From assembly GCF_900177625.1 (NCBI RefSeq), contig NZ_FXAU01000001.1, positions 1,108,644 through 1,172,643 on the forward strand: a DNA stretch of 64,000 bases, in the 5' to 3' direction. The notes under the pieces are model-generated. The model was given only the letters and a program-made list of their open reading frames with translations, was not told the DNA's origin and did not search any database. The DNA is from Sphingobacterium psychroaquaticum. GTDB lineage: Bacteria > Bacteroidota > Bacteroidia > Sphingobacteriales > Sphingobacteriaceae. Positions 51,705 through 61,002 of this stretch are shown here, in pieces. Position numbers and translations under genes: made by a program. The first letter of the stretch is position 1. Each line of letters starts with the position of its first letter.

Positions 51705-52789
51705 AGTGGTATATTTAAAGTCACTGTAAATTCTTCGGATACCGAAGATATATTTAAGTTGTACTGATCCTGATATAACAAATCAAGCCGTCGCTGTATG
51801 TTAGCAAGTCCCAAACCACTGTCTTTCGCTGGATTTATCTGTACAATTTTTGAACTCTTTGAGTTTCGACATACAAATAATAGACGGCTGTTGTTAATAG
51901 AAAAGGACAAAGAGATAAACGGTTTCTCCCCATCATAGTCGGCACTGTGTTTCACGGCATTTTCAACAAAAGTGGTAAAAAGGTTTGCGGGTAAAAAAAC
52001 AGTATCGAGATAACCTTTTTCATGCAAACGGTCAGTTTCGATTTCGATCAGTAGATTATCTCTCCTTATTTTCTCTAGATTTAAGAAATTTGATAAAAAC
52101 TCTATCTCTGAACTAAGCAAAACTTTTTTATCGTTAGTGCCATAGATCTGATGTCTCAAAAACCCCGATAGTTTTACAATGACTGCGCTCGCTAATTGGG
52201 GGTCTTTATGGACCAAAGATTTTACATTGTTCAACATATTGAACAAAAAATGAGGGTTGATTTGGTTCTTTAAGGCATTCAATTCGAGGTTTAAGGAAAG
52301 TTGGTTGAGTTCGGCAATCCGCTCCACATCGATTACCCAACGTTGAAACAATTTCATGGTGGTGCTCGTTAGGATAAGAATTATTGAAAGAAATACTCCA
52401 TCGGACAAGTCAAGCCTTTGCTCAGTTATCAAGGCCACATCCACACTGATCACATATTTGTTCATGACGATACTGAGCAAATAAAGACCTGCTGTGTCCA
52501 AAAGGCAGAGTACAGAGATATACAGAGGGTATTGTCCTTTCATCAAAAATTTAGGTACGAGCACATACATATTAACATAGAACATAGAGACAAAAAAGGC
52601 ATAGACTATGAGTAGCATTGAAATTTTGTCCTTATCGATATAGTCCTGTAAAAATCGTCCTTGAGATAAAAAGATGAAAAATGAAATGAGGAAGACACCG
52701 TGACGGAGTACCCTATACTTTTTTTGGGTCAGAAAAAGTATAGGCTTTAGGTGATTGATATTATGTACTCCATGTTGCATAATTTGCAT
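51701..52789 (-). CDS. LytS-type sensor histidine kinase
   Basis: A 362-residue protein. Four TM helices in the first 150 residues (FLISFFIFLSQGRFL; ISMLLIVYAFFVSMFYVNMY), then the His_kinase motif LKNQINPHFLFNMLNNVKSL carrying the phospho-histidine, and a HATPase region (FVENAVKHSADY; DSGLGLANIQRRLDLLY). It forms a pair with the LytTR regulator (ATGA overlap). There is no large periplasmic domain, so the signal is probably sensed in the membrane. Confidence 0.93.
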   Translation of the reverse strand: MQIMQHGVHNINHLKPILFLTQKKYRVLRHGVFLISFFIFLSQGRFLQDYIDKDKISMLLIVYAFFVSMFYVNMYVLVPKFLMKGQYPLYISVLCLLDTAGLYLLSIVMNKYVISVDVALITEQRLDLSDGVFLSIILILTSTTMKLFQRWVIDVERIAELNQLSLNLELNALKNQINPHFLFNMLNNVKSLVHKDPQLASAVIVKLSGFLRHQIYGTNDKKVLLSSEIEFLSNFLNLEKIRRDNLLIEIETDRLHEKGYLDTVFLPANLFTTFVENAVKHSADYDGEKPFISLSFSINNSRLLFVCRNSKSSKIVQINPAKDSGLGLANIQRRLDLLYQDQYNLNISSVSEEFTVTLNIPL

Positions 52790-53040
52790 ATCAAATCTTG
52801 TATAAAAATAAAGATACTATTTACCACCTGTTCTTTTTCGCAAATTATACAAATGGGGTCATTTCATAGACCAAATAGAAAGGACTAAATATTAAATCCC
52901 TTTTGTCTAATTATTTACCACGTTGGTCTAAAAAGAACTTTTAACTCTGTCGAAACAACTACCTTTATTAAGTGATTACTTGGGACACGATTTCGTGACC
53001 ATTCATTAATTGGATTGCTTAATAATCGAGAATAGAAGAT

Positions 53041-53280
53041 ATGAACGACACAATGGAGAAAACTGACGTTATTATTAGAGTATTTAAAACGAATGTCGAT
53101 CGACACGATGACGCACAAGAAATTTTGACCATATTAAATAACCTTTTGAATCCAATACTCGTTACTTTTGACTTGGAAGATTGTGACAGGATACTTCGGG
53201 TAGAGGGAAGAGATTTTATACCTGCCGAAGTCGAGAGGGTTTTGGAGCTGTGCGGGTTTCAATGTGAATTGTTGCTTTAA
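53041..53280 (+). CDS. small conserved protein, ferredoxin-like or HMA-like fold
   Basis: A 79-residue protein. The layout VIIRVFKTNVDRHDDAQEIL, then FDLEDCDRILRVEGRDFIPA and VLELCGFQCELLL resembles small beta-alpha-beta proteins of Bacteroidota. It lacks the CxxC of metal chaperones. Divergent from the kinase gene. Function unknown. Confidence 0.78.
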   Translation: MNDTMEKTDVIIRVFKTNVDRHDDAQEILTILNNLLNPILVTFDLEDCDRILRVEGRDFIPAEVERVLELCGFQCELLL

Positions 53281-53645
53281 AGACTGTTTTGTATTGGCTT
53301 CCGATTGCTCAAAAATCATGGGCCATTTCCTAATTTATAGTGGATAGACTTAGGGATACAAACCAAGGTATTTGTCTCTCCCTATTTTGTTACAAGTAAA
53401 GAGATTTTTTTGTTCGAACTACAGCTGTTAGAAAGAATCGTAGAGATGATTCTCTCTAACTCAATAATCACCATCTACGGTGGGGATAATAAGAAGCAAG
53501 GGCAAGAATATTCTTGCCCTCTACTTGAGATATATAAATATTGGGTTTTGTTATTATGCAAAGTTTATCGGCTCCTTTGGAGCTGATAGAAAGAAGTATG
53601 TAAATTTATATCTTGAACCCTATCAATTTATAGAACTGCATATTT
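53281..53645. other. palindrome-rich noncoding gap
   Basis: It contains a 22-bp perfect palindrome, AGGGCAAGAATATTCTTGCCCT cut here as AGGGCAAGAA-TA-TTCTTG-CCCT (53499-53520). A second stem is TATC-G-GCTCC with GGAGC-T-GATA (53566-53588). A shorter AGAGA-TGAT-TCTCT lies near 53444. No gene is supported. Confidence 0.5.
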
Positions 53646-54608
53646 TTAGAACAGATTATATGATAGACCTAAGTTAAAGTATAGCGAGCCATTACGTTTG
53701 GTAGTAAGCACGTAGTCCGATGACTTACTGCTTTTCTCAATCAACCGTGCTTCAATCGGATTGGATATACCCCCCATAAAGAGGAGATATACGTGTTTGA
53801 AAAATCGATGTTCGTACGTTATCCCACTTCTAAGACTTGCTTCGTTAAACTGGTAGACACCATTCAGACCATTGGTATTTAATGTCATATAGTTTCTATC
53901 TGCAAATATTTCACTTCCGAGAAAAAGTAGGCTATTCTCGGAGATACGTCTTTCTAACATCAATCTCTGCGGGAAGAACAATTCGATTGTCCACGGCGTT
54001 CCACTTAGATGTCTTTCATACGACACCATCGGAATCGCGGGTAGGCGGGCAGATTTATCTATCAAACCTATCACACCGACGGAAAAATTTTCGTTCCTTG
54101 ATCTTTTCAATATAATAGCTGATGTCAATAATCCTCTTGTGCGGTGTATATCATGTTGGTCTCCGTCTGTTATGATAGAACCGTTAAATATGAGTGGTTT
54201 TTCAAAAAGTCGCGTTATATATGTCGAGCTTGCAGTCCCCGCCCAATACTTCAAATCAAAATCTTTCGAAATATAAGTTTCGGGACTTTCAATATCTACA
54301 GTTCCTTTTGTATGACTATAGTAACCCGATAAGGTGAAGATAAGATTTCTTTTTTTAATTACAGGGATATTCGCAGATGCTCTCATCCTTCTCATATCGG
54401 ACACTTTGCCATCAACGGCATCAGAGAAATTTTTGACATTAAAGTCACTGTTATCATATATTTCATATTGGAGTCCCACTGTTCTGGTAGTCGGGAATCT
54501 TTCTATAATTCGATATGCAGTTTTTCTGGCGGTAGAATCATTCGTTTGACAATATGAAAATCCTGATATTAAAAGTAAAGCAATAGTGGTATAAAAACGT
54601 GTAATCAT
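53646..54608 (-). CDS. outer-membrane beta-barrel protein
   Basis: A 320-residue protein with a signal peptide (FYTTIALLLISGFSYCQTND). Alternating aromatic beta strands (NLIFTLSGYYSHTKGTVDIE; YQFNEASLRSGITYEHRFFK) end in LYFNLGLSYNLF, a C-terminal Phe typical of outer-membrane proteins. The promoter bears the third 21-bp repeat (54670). It probably belongs to the LytTR regulon. Family DUF6268-like is possible but not certain. Confidence 0.8.
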   Translation of the reverse strand: MITRFYTTIALLLISGFSYCQTNDSTARKTAYRIIERFPTTRTVGLQYEIYDNSDFNVKNFSDAVDGKVSDMRRMRASANIPVIKKRNLIFTLSGYYSHTKGTVDIESPETYISKDFDLKYWAGTASSTYITRLFEKPLIFNGSIITDGDQHDIHRTRGLLTSAIILKRSRNENFSVGVIGLIDKSARLPAIPMVSYERHLSGTPWTIELFFPQRLMLERRISENSLLFLGSEIFADRNYMTLNTNGLNGVYQFNEASLRSGITYEHRFFKHVYLLFMGGISNPIEARLIEKSSKSSDYVLTTKRNGSLYFNLGLSYNLF

Positions 54609-54669
54609 CCTTTTGTTTTAATTCTGTTCGCACAAAGAAATAGAACAGAAACTTAGATTTTTGAGTTTT

Positions 54670-54699
54670 TAGACTAAACAGCTTATTTATTATACTAAG
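54670..54699 (-). promoter_or_regulatory. LytTR-type operator candidate, barrel gene
   Basis: TAGACTAAA at 54670 and TATACTAAG at 54691, exactly 21 bp apart, 62 bp upstream of the barrel gene start. The first repeat has one change from the other copies. The rest of 54609-54890 shows no gene. Confidence 0.5.
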
Positions 54700-54890
54700 G
54701 GGAATTTACCTGTCGTTGTGTAAAAATTTTTAAATTTTATAACTACCATTTGGTAATATCGAGTGAGGGTTTACACTTAGGTAAACTCGATGCTTACAGA
54801 CTTCCATATTTTAAATCCTTAACATTCATTTAACTTATTGACTTTGTTTTTACAAAAGTCAGGAAATATAAATCCTTTTAAATTTTACAT

Positions 54891-55497
54891 TTGTGCATGC
54901 TGAAAGACCCCAAAGTAACAACGATAGAGATTTTGGTGTTGATTTTTATTTCAACGTCGTTGTTAATAATGCCATTAAATAAGGCTTTTTCACAAATTGG
55001 TGCTGGAATAAAGTTGGGGGGAAATTTATCGTATGCTGATGGAATATCGTTTCGTTCCTCCAAAAGAGCTGGATTCCAGATTGGGGGTGTGCTTAGCTAC
55101 CATTTTCGTCCAAAAATGGCTACAAACCGAACCCACATTCAACCTAACACGAATAAGAGCAAATTCAGAAACTGTAGATGACCCTAACGGAATCTCCAAA
55201 GGCAATAAAACATTGATTTTCTTCGATTTGCCGATCTTGTTTAGGCTGGATGTCACATCTGGTTTTACGCTATTGGGCGGAACGGAGTTTAATAAGCTTA
55301 TAAACGATAATAACCACTTATTGAACAATGGAGAAAAGGCTTTTAATCGAGGTTCTCGATTAGGATATAGTTTCGGTTTGGAGTTAGGTAAGTTCTATTT
55401 TCGCTATCGTGGAGTTGAAAGAAAGACCAATGTTTATCGGAATTGGAACGCTACTATTCAACAATATCAATTTGGTATTAAATGGGATTTTTTCTAA
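54891..55497 (+). pseudogene. outer-membrane beta-barrel (PorT-like) gene with frameshift
   Basis: The first frame (from 54891) gives a signal region (ILVLIFISTSLLIMPLNKAF) and IGAGIKLGGNLSYADGISFR, then GVLSYHFRPKMA. The matching continuation is in another frame: LQTEPTFNLTRIRANSETVD and FDLPILFRLDVTSGFTLLGG, ending YQFGIKWDFF at 55497. A one-base loss just after ATGGC near 55119 would restore a protein of about 200 residues. Sequencing error is possible. Confidence 0.75.
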
Positions 55498-55556
55498 TGA
55501 CTGGCTACAAGTTTGTATGACAATGTTACCACTGTAGCTGACTCACGTTAAATACC

Positions 55557-57575
55557 TTACGTAGAAATCGGCTTTTTTTTCTTTGTTTTTGGCTCGTATG
55601 GCTTAGGAGAAATGTCGGTGTCGGGTACAGTCCTTTCCAATCTCTTCAATTCTGTCCTCACGATTTCCTGAACTTCTTCTTTTATCCGTTCGTAATTGTA
55701 CCTTACATCCTCGGGAGTTACCGCACTGATGATCGGTATTTCCCTGAACTTGGATTCTTCTTCTGTTATGGCTTTAAAATCGTTCTGTATCTCGGCATGG
55801 AACATTTTGAGGTCAATCCTGCAATCGGGATTGTCGGCAACTACACCGACAAACTCCCCCGATGAAAGACGTGATATTTTGGATGCAGGTATGGCGTATT
55901 CCAACTGTGTGGACTTGGTAAACGATGTCTCACTACTGTTGATATTTTGGCTTACCTTTTCCTGTAATATCTTTCCAAACTGTTCGCTGAGATGCTTTGC
56001 CGTGTCTCCTGTGACTTGACCACTGATGATATTACCGACAACGCCAAAGATTGCATCGGCTTCTTCTTTGGAGTAGTCCTTGACATTCTGACTTAAATCC
56101 TGCAACCCCAAGACGGTCGAAACCTTATACCCTCGGGCAATGGCGAGGTGGTTGGAAATGTTGTTAATTAGGATGGATGAAAATTCATCGAAGATTAGAC
56201 TTGATTTCAACCTGTTCTTTTGGTTGATAATTTTCAGCAATCTATTGACATATAAGGAGAGTACAGCTCCATAGGTCTGCAACTTCTGTGGATTGTTTCC
56301 CATACATACGATTTTGGGGTCTTCGGGGTTGTTGATGTCGAGGGTAAAATCGTTGCCACTCAACACCCAATAAAGCTGTGGGGATGAAAGGCGGGCAAGA
56401 CCAATCTTGGCACTTGCAATCTGCCCCTCCAACTGCTCCATCGCCTTGTTGCGAAATGCCGAAATAAACGGATTGACAAGCACCTTGATTTCTTCTTCCA
56501 TATCGAGGATAGGAAACAGCATATTGTAGTCTACCTGCATAAGCTCAATAACATGGGGCAAGGTGCAATACTTGCCGTCTTGATATTTCCGTAGATACCA
56601 AATGAGGGCTGTAAGGAAGTTAATTGGCGATTCCACGAAAAAATCGCCCTGTTTCTTTAACCACTGTTTGTTAAGTCCTAACAGAATGGTACGGCTCGAT
56701 TCGGTTGCATCCGTAATGTCATCCATCGTATTTGGGTCTAAGGGATTGCAACGGTGTGTCCTGCTTAAATCGTCAAAGTTGATGACGTAGAATTTGGGCG
56801 GGTTTTTAAGCTGATGGCGGTACTGCAACAGCTTATTGTAGGCTATCTTGGAAAGGTCATCGAATTTCAGATCGTACAGGAATACGGTAAAACCTTTCTT
56901 GATGTGCTGGTCAATCAGATGGCGGAAAATAAATGCGCTCTTACCTGTTCCTGGCTTTCCGACCACTAACAGCCCTTTCAGTGGGTTGATAAAATTAATC
57001 CACGAATCACGGACTTCTTTTTTTAGCCTGTACTTCGCAGGGAGATTAATAGAATACTCGTTGTCAAGCAACCTTTCTTCCTGTGGGAATGTTTCGTTGT
57101 CATCGTTGAAAATTCCACCGTTCATCAAGTTCTTTAGAAGCCGTGACAGCCACGTACCGCCAATGAGCATAAGGAGATAACCTATGCTCGTAATCCCGAT
57201 ATAAAGGATGGTTTGGGTCTCTATGGTCATATCGACATGGAGCAAAAACGTACTGGCGAAATAGAGGAAGAGACCGCTAAGTATGTAGATGGCTATGTGG
57301 CTCTTTTTGATTTTCTCGTCCTTTTTGCCCTTGATGCTCAACAGGAAGACCGCCAATAAAATCAATGTGCCAATCTTGGGTTTGAGGTAACTGCTGAAAA
57401 GCCCTGTCTTGGAAATATTCTCGACAATACGGTCGGTAATGGTGGCTGTCCATCCCCACGATTGAAACGCAAGGTAACAGGCAATGTAAAAATGTATGGC
57501 AAGTATGGCAATGCTCAATAACCGTGTAAAATCCGCTATTTTGCGTAAACCTTGTATATCTTCTCCTGTGTTCAT
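55557..57575 (-). CDS. mobC: type IV coupling protein (MobC/TraG-like T4CP)
   Basis: A 672-residue protein. Four TM helices are seen in the first 165 residues (ILAIHFYIACYLAFQSWGWT; LILLAVFLLSIKG). Walker A is VVGKPGTGKSAFIF (about residue 205), and Walker B-like LIFDEFSSILIN follows. The C-terminus is Lys/Pro-rich. It couples the relaxosome to the mating channel. It lies 29 bp after mobB. Confidence 0.92.
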   Translation of the reverse strand: MNTGEDIQGLRKIADFTRLLSIAILAIHFYIACYLAFQSWGWTATITDRIVENISKTGLFSSYLKPKIGTLILLAVFLLSIKGKKDEKIKKSHIAIYILSGLFLYFASTFLLHVDMTIETQTILYIGITSIGYLLMLIGGTWLSRLLKNLMNGGIFNDDNETFPQEERLLDNEYSINLPAKYRLKKEVRDSWINFINPLKGLLVVGKPGTGKSAFIFRHLIDQHIKKGFTVFLYDLKFDDLSKIAYNKLLQYRHQLKNPPKFYVINFDDLSRTHRCNPLDPNTMDDITDATESSRTILLGLNKQWLKKQGDFFVESPINFLTALIWYLRKYQDGKYCTLPHVIELMQVDYNMLFPILDMEEEIKVLVNPFISAFRNKAMEQLEGQIASAKIGLARLSSPQLYWVLSGNDFTLDINNPEDPKIVCMGNNPQKLQTYGAVLSLYVNRLLKIINQKNRLKSSLIFDEFSSILINNISNHLAIARGYKVSTVLGLQDLSQNVKDYSKEEADAIFGVVGNIISGQVTGDTAKHLSEQFGKILQEKVSQNINSSETSFTKSTQLEYAIPASKISRLSSGEFVGVVADNPDCRIDLKMFHAEIQNDFKAITEEESKFREIPIISAVTPEDVRYNYERIKEEVQEIVRTELKRLERTVPDTDISPKPYEPKTKKKKPIST

Positions 57576-57604
57576 AGCTTGTTAAATTTTGAAATGTGGG
57601 CTTT

Positions 57605-58846
57605 TTAAAGCCTATTTTGGTTCTTTTTCTTTCTTCTCCGTAAGGTCTGTGAGGGCGTGTAATCTTTGGTATCAAGCATATCTTGCACATAACCCAAACT
57701 TGGTGCGGGATCTGCCGAACCGTTATCAAGGGATAACCCATCGTAAGGCGATGTAAAAGACGGCGTGATGAAATGGTTTTTGGGAACGTCCGAATTACTA
57801 AGTCTTTTGCTGATAGCCGAAGCACTATAATTCTTGCCCAATGCACTACCGTTGAATACGGCATGGTTTACATTGTCCACGTAGGTTGCTCCATAGATAA
57901 TACCTTGTTGGTTTTCCCTGAACAAAAGGAATATCCCGCTTTTGGCGAGTTCCTGTTTTAGCGTGTCCTTTGTGACGGTCTCGTACCGTAGTAGAATATC
58001 ATCCAACCTGTTCTTGATGTCCTTTTTGAATTGCTCCCTTTTGTCCTTGTTCCGTTCGTACTTCTTCTCGATGTTTGCCAATGTGGGCTTGTGGTAAAAA
58101 GAGCTTGCTTTGAGAGGTACGCCTACCTTGTTGCCGTTCTCGTCCAACAGGGAGTATATCAAGCCATTTTTACGGTACATTTCGCTGTCTTCCGCACCTC
58201 GGTCTGCCACCACGTTAAACTGCCTTAGAACGGCATTATATTCGGGGAGCGAAGTAAACCGATAGTCTTCCAATACGCTACTTACCACATTGCTGATTGC
58301 ACGTTTTGTCGGGGTCTTTCCGTAGTTGACCTTTTCGACATCAATGGCTTTTATCGGGGGGTGTGTTTTCTTTTTCTTGCTCTTGGCTATAAACAAGCGA
58401 AATTCCTTTTCGACGGTCTGGCGGGCTTCTTCCGAACGTTTCCTGCCGATGTTGTGCAGATTGATAGGTGTGCCGTCGGCTTGGATGCTGACTGTGGCAA
58501 TGTGTATGTGTTGGTGTGAAACATCCTCGTGCCTATAGACCAAAAAAGGTTGATTCCCAAAACCGAGCAACTCCATGTACCGGTTGGCGATGCGTTGCAT
58601 TTTCTCGTCCTCCAATTTTTCGCTTACATCGAAATTCAGCGATATATGGAGTGCATTGGTCGCCACGCTCGGGCGAAGTTCGGTAAGATGCTGAAACCTC
58701 CGCAATTTGCCGTTAAAATCGAGGCTGTCCAATTCGATAGCAAACCCGCTCGCCATGATAATCCGTGCGTCTCCCTCCGATACTTTCTGCTCGTTGTAGT
58801 GGAGTATGCCCCTAATGCTCTTTCCAATCTTTATCCTTGCAACCAT
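57605..58846 (-). CDS. mobB: MobB relaxase (mobilisation nuclease)
   Basis: A 413-residue protein. The relaxase domain holds the N-terminal motif KSIRGILHYNEQKVSEGDAR, ALHISLNFDVSEK and the metal-binding HxH in DVSHQHIHIATV. The catalytic Tyr is probably in the N-terminal HYNEQ. It nicks oriT and pilots the strand. It overlaps mobA by 16 bp. Confidence 0.92.
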   Translation of the reverse strand: MVARIKIGKSIRGILHYNEQKVSEGDARIIMASGFAIELDSLDFNGKLRRFQHLTELRPSVATNALHISLNFDVSEKLEDEKMQRIANRYMELLGFGNQPFLVYRHEDVSHQHIHIATVSIQADGTPINLHNIGRKRSEEARQTVEKEFRLFIAKSKKKKTHPPIKAIDVEKVNYGKTPTKRAISNVVSSVLEDYRFTSLPEYNAVLRQFNVVADRGAEDSEMYRKNGLIYSLLDENGNKVGVPLKASSFYHKPTLANIEKKYERNKDKREQFKKDIKNRLDDILLRYETVTKDTLKQELAKSGIFLLFRENQQGIIYGATYVDNVNHAVFNGSALGKNYSASAISKRLSNSDVPKNHFITPSFTSPYDGLSLDNGSADPAPSLGYVQDMLDTKDYTPSQTLRRRKKKNQNRL

Positions 58847-59238
58847 TTTTCAGCGAGTTTTGAGACGATTTGTAACAGGTCGTCGATTTTGGGGTCGATG
58901 GAACGGTATATCTCCGCAGTCTTTCGAAAGTGGAAAGAGCGTTCGGCGTCGCTTTGGCTTATGTGGAAACGGTGGGTCTGTTGGTTGATGTTGATGCCGA
59001 TTGCCTTGATTTCCTTTCGTATCATGGCGAGTTCCTCCATTGTGCCGTTCATGGACATATCCTTGACGATGTATTTGATATGCCTGTCCGCAAGGATATT
59101 CCGGACAACCTGTGCTATGGATTTGCAGTCGCTTTCCTTTTTGATTTTTTCGAGTTTTTTAAACGTTTCCTCTGTGACACGTATCACGATGTTGTGCGTT
59201 AAAACAGCATCCCTTTCCGTTGCTTTTTTTCTTGGCAT
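58831..59238 (-). CDS. mobA: MobA accessory protein (ribbon-helix-helix)
   Basis: About 135 residues from ATG 59238 (MPRKKATERDAVLTHNIVIR); the longer reading to 59361 runs through oriT-like hairpins and is rejected. The RHH-like core is IRVTEETFKKLEKIKKESDC. The C-terminal helical part (EELAMIRKEIKAIGININQQ) is typical of MobA/MbpA. It helps the relaxase bind oriT. Confidence 0.88.
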   Translation of the reverse strand: MPRKKATERDAVLTHNIVIRVTEETFKKLEKIKKESDCKSIAQVVRNILADRHIKYIVKDMSMNGTMEELAMIRKEIKAIGININQQTHRFHISQSDAERSFHFRKTAEIYRSIDPKIDDLLQIVSKLAEKWLQG

Positions 59239-59288
59239 AAGATGGCTTTTCAGGACGTTCAGGACTTTGCGAGTTTCGAGCAAAGTCT

Positions 59289-59340
59289 CCCGCCTCAAGG
59301 CGGGCAAAGTGTTTTTCGCAGGCGGGAACCGCATGCGAAA
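59289..59340. other. oriT candidate hairpins upstream of mobA
   Basis: CCCGCC-TCAA-GGCGGG (59289-59304) and TTTCGCA (59314-59320) with TGCGAAA (59334-59340) stand just upstream of mobA, the usual place of oriT in these elements. The second contains GGCGGG again. No nick site can be identified from sequence alone. Confidence 0.45.
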
Positions 59341-59442
59341 ATACATCTTTGCTACCCACACGAGTGGGTCAAAAGCTCCTTACAAAAAGGTGCTTAACTC
59401 TTTGCCTAAACTTTAGTGAACAATGATTTTAGTTGATAGTGG

Positions 59443-59607
59443 CTACTTTAGAAACCGTTGTAAACTCTCGTCCATATCTTCCCATTCCGTGATGGCTTTT
59501 TTGACACGCTGCCGAATTCGTTTTCGTATACTCCCGTGGGATCTTTGATTGTCTTTAATTTCGTTCTTCTGTCGAATTTTTTTTAGTGGCATTATATTCC
59601 TTTTCAT
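59443..59607 (-). CDS. small basic protein, 54 residues
   Basis: A frame from ATG 59607 to TAG 59443, upstream of mobA on the same strand. It is very basic (MPLKKIRQKNEIKDNQRSHG, then SIRKRIRQRVKKAITEWEDM) with an acidic C-terminal helix (DESLQRFLK). It could be a small DNA-binding partner of the mobilisation genes. No homologue is recognised, so it may be chance. Confidence 0.4.
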   Translation of the reverse strand: MKRNIMPLKKIRQKNEIKDNQRSHGSIRKRIRQRVKKAITEWEDMDESLQRFLK

Positions 59608-59770
59608 GGTATTGAATTTTGATCAAAGTTGAAAGGAAGTTGTCTGGGCTTTTGACAACTGGATAGGTAGTGGCTAAAGATTCTTAAAAAGAAATTTATA
59701 CATCCAACGGCCTACTTCAAAAACTGCGTCTATAAATTACATAGTTTTGCATCATCAAATAAATATAAGT

Positions 59771-60019
59771 ATGGTGAATTTACATTCTATCGGCGAAGAA
59801 CTTCGAAATCTTTCGCCAGAATTGCGTAAGCTATTCCCCGAAATAGAGGGGATGGAAAATGAGGAACTGGTCAACTATTTTTATTCTATTGTCAGGAATA
59901 GAACCACAACTGGACTAACAGATTCCTCTACACGATTTAAGTTGGAGACTACCGATAACATCGGTTTAAAGGAGAAATTTAAGCAGATTGAAATTTTGAA
60001 CAAGATTAGGATAGCATAA
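59771..60019 (+). CDS. small protein of unknown function
   Basis: 82 residues from ATG 59771. The upstream ATG at 59747 lies inside a perfect -7 element TAGTTTTG (59742-59749), so the later start is chosen. The sequence (IGEELRNLSPELRKLFPEIE, then MENEELVNYFYSIVRNRTTT) is helical and charged. Its role is unknown, and it is convergent with AbiH. Confidence 0.6.
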   Translation: MVNLHSIGEELRNLSPELRKLFPEIEGMENEELVNYFYSIVRNRTTTGLTDSSTRFKLETTDNIGLKEKFKQIEILNKIRIA

Positions 60020-60084
60020 TAAAAAATGCTATCCCAATCTTAATGTATATTGTGCTAAGCAAACGTTTCCAAGAAAGCTACAGT

Positions 60085-60996
60085 TTATTGATTTATTAAG
60101 TCTGTAATTTTAATCATTTCTATTTGATCTTTTGAAATTCCACAAATTTTTATTGCAGTTTGACAACTAACAAAGTCGTCTTGTGAATAGTATGCCATTT
60201 TCCACTTGAGATTTTTTATATTGTTTTTAACCTCTTTGAAATAAGGCAAATCTACTTCGCCGTACGAATGTCCTAATACTATAACTTCGCTTACTTGATC
60301 TAAACTTGAAAAAAATTGGGTATTGTCGTTAATAATTGATTCTGTATCTTTTTTTAACAAATTAAAAGGAGTTCTGGATGCACGTTGAGAATCGGTAAAC
60401 ATTGTTCTATTACTATCACCATTTTCGTCCAGTTCAGGTTCTTCTGGATCATCCTCTTCTTCTTGCCCATGACCAAATATTAAGTCTCCATATTGTTCAT
60501 TTGCATTATTATGAATGTAAAATATCCTATCACGAGATACGCCATATAGCTCGGAAAGGGTATCGGTGTAATTAAAATTCATAAATAATGCCCGTTTATC
60601 TAAATTTAATAATATGCTACGCGGTAAGTCTTCGGGTTTGGGATATTCAATCGATAAAAGCCAATCTGTAAAATTAGATCGAATTTGGTCTACAAAGCTT
60701 TCTGTTCTTTCACTTATTTCATCTTCCAAACCGTAGCATTCACTCGGTTTAAAAGATTCGCTCATAATATCAATATTATTATAGGTTTCGAAAAATTCTT
60801 GATAATTGTAATGCGCAAGGTCATCCTCGAAGCATTTCCATAAGTAATTACTATCAACCTGAAAATTGAAGTATCTCTCTAAATCAAATTCTATATCTTG
60901 ATTGTGTACGTGAAGAAACTCATGAAAGTCTGCATAACGTGTTTTTAGTTTATGGTGAAGGTCAAATCCATTGCCTAAAATATATAGCTTCATCAA
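60085..60996 (-). CDS. AbiH-family abortive infection protein
   Basis: A 303-residue protein. The family start LYILGNGFDLHHKLKTRYAD, FEDDLAHYN and ALFMNFNYTDTLSELYGV, then IFGHGQEEEDDPE, and the C-terminal VIVLGHSYGEVDLPYF match AbiH. AbiH provides phage abortive infection; its biochemical action is not well known. It lies 6 bp downstream of the 319-residue gene, so the two form an operon. Confidence 0.88.
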   Translation of the reverse strand: MMKLYILGNGFDLHHKLKTRYADFHEFLHVHNQDIEFDLERYFNFQVDSNYLWKCFEDDLAHYNYQEFFETYNNIDIMSESFKPSECYGLEDEISERTESFVDQIRSNFTDWLLSIEYPKPEDLPRSILLNLDKRALFMNFNYTDTLSELYGVSRDRIFYIHNNANEQYGDLIFGHGQEEEDDPEEPELDENGDSNRTMFTDSQRASRTPFNLLKKDTESIINDNTQFFSSLDQVSEVIVLGHSYGEVDLPYFKEVKNNIKNLKWKMAYYSQDDFVSCQTAIKICGISKDQIEMIKITDLINQ

Positions 60997-61002
60997 ATGG
61001 TT

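Noticed and set aside
53134..53319. 61-residue minus-strand frame
   Set aside because: It is antisense to the conserved 79-residue gene.
58529..59416. 295-residue plus-strand frame opposite mobA and mobB
   Set aside because: It is antisense to two clear genes with strong motifs and has no family signature of its own.
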